Shown here: one piece after another, positions 59,159 through 59,374 of the stretch
How the letters are laid out: each line of letters begins with the position of its first letter
Position numbering within the stretch: the stretch's first letter is position 1
Assembly: GCA_964363305.1 (NCBI GenBank)
Contig: CAYIHX010000021.1
Coordinates: 1 to 59,374 of the forward strand
Direction of reading: 5' to 3'
DNA from: CAYIHX01 sp964363305
Lineage (GTDB): Bacteria; Bdellovibrionota; UBA1018
Length of the DNA: 59,374 nucleotides
Made by a program: the position numbers and the translations under genes
The notes under the pieces: model-generated
The model's database searches: none
Seen by the model: only the letters and a program-made list of their open reading frames with translations
What the model was told of the DNA's origin: nothing

Positions 59159-59374
59159 GTTTGAGTGCCAGTTTGGCACACGCATGAGCATGAGTTGAAT
59201 TATTTTTTTAAAATTGCTCTTGTCTGAATGCTCCGTTGCGGTCCTCGGGTCGGAAAAGCCTTGGGAGGGAGTCCAACTCATCAGTCGCTCGGTGCGCAGC
59301 ATGAGAAGTTCATGCTGATGAATCGCCACGCAAGCCCTTCGCGGTATGATGCGCTCGGCACAAGAGCTGTAAAT

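Noticed and set aside
1..59374. tRNA, rRNA, prophage and insertion sequences
   Set aside because: No tRNA T-loop pattern, rRNA core sequence, integrase, transposase or phage structural gene was found on either strand by eye.

Overview
The window looks like part of a metagenome-assembled or draft genome of a Gram-negative, GC-rich, non-fermenting bacterium, most plausibly Bdellovibrionota/Oligoflexia or a close relative. This is an inference. It rests on two regulators of the TIGR02147 (DUF4423) type paired with lipoproteins, many small exported proteins of unknown function, outer-membrane beta-barrels, an HNH protein with a long Pro/Ala linker, a membrane H+-pyrophosphatase, and both a POT and an OPT peptide importer. 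There is no rRNA, tRNA, CRISPR array, prophage or intact insertion sequence that I can recognise. Three runs of N (5313-5412, 25189-25198, 53767-53776) mark assembly joins. The first lies in a short tandem repeat related to the one at the left edge of the window. The second appears to be a false gap inside a phosphoglucomutase gene.

Layout. 1-3160: a tandem repeat, then a tightly coupled cluster of an ECF sigma factor, a one-TM candidate anti-sigma factor, two tandem paralogues carrying secretin N0/N1-type domains but no secretin barrel, and a frameshifted PilZ-like gene. 3.1-9.2 kb: an exported protein, an XRE regulator, a nitroreductase, the repeat/gap, an HNH protein and SelO. 9.2-19.6 kb: MsrB, a membrane hydrolase, an arrestin-like protein, a HAD phosphatase, a metzincin-type exported protease, a lipoprotein/GS-fold ligase pair, a BamA-like barrel, a PAS histidine kinase and a phosphoesterase. 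19.6-23.4 kb: the hemB-dacB-esterase operon and a Phd/PIN toxin-antitoxin pair. 24-32.8 kb: sugar-phosphate mutase, methyltransferases, a GT9 glycosyltransferase, a HigBA-like pair, a membrane glycosyltransferase-like protein and a FucP-like sugar importer. 32.8-45.4 kb: a GH5-like plus deacetylase fusion, an epimerase, a trypsin-like protease, OPT transporter, STAS-CheX-like protein, H+-PPase and a papain-like exported protein. 45.5-59.2 kb: HrpB, exported proteins, a nucleotidyltransferase pair, the duplicated lipoprotein/TIGR02147 cassette, an exported lipase-like hydrolase, POT transporter, HtpX and a FadL-like barrel.

How the genes fit together. The content suggests a scavenging or predatory life: uptake of peptides (POT, OPT) and sugars (FucP-like), exported peptidases and carbohydrate enzymes, envelope remodelling (DacB, GT9, mutase, epimerase), and envelope sensing (ECF cluster, histidine kinase, lipoprotein/TIGR02147 cassettes). 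The most interesting non-coding signal is a 19-bp palindrome, consensus TATAAyGCAwTGCrTTATA, in front of three separate genes for exported proteins (near 29.39, 45.40 and 49.01 kb), which looks like a shared operator. Other structures worth attention are a 74-bp perfect palindrome with no spacer at 35268-35341, a 33-bp AT-rich palindrome at 28724-28756, and related double-hairpin elements on both sides of the papain-like gene.
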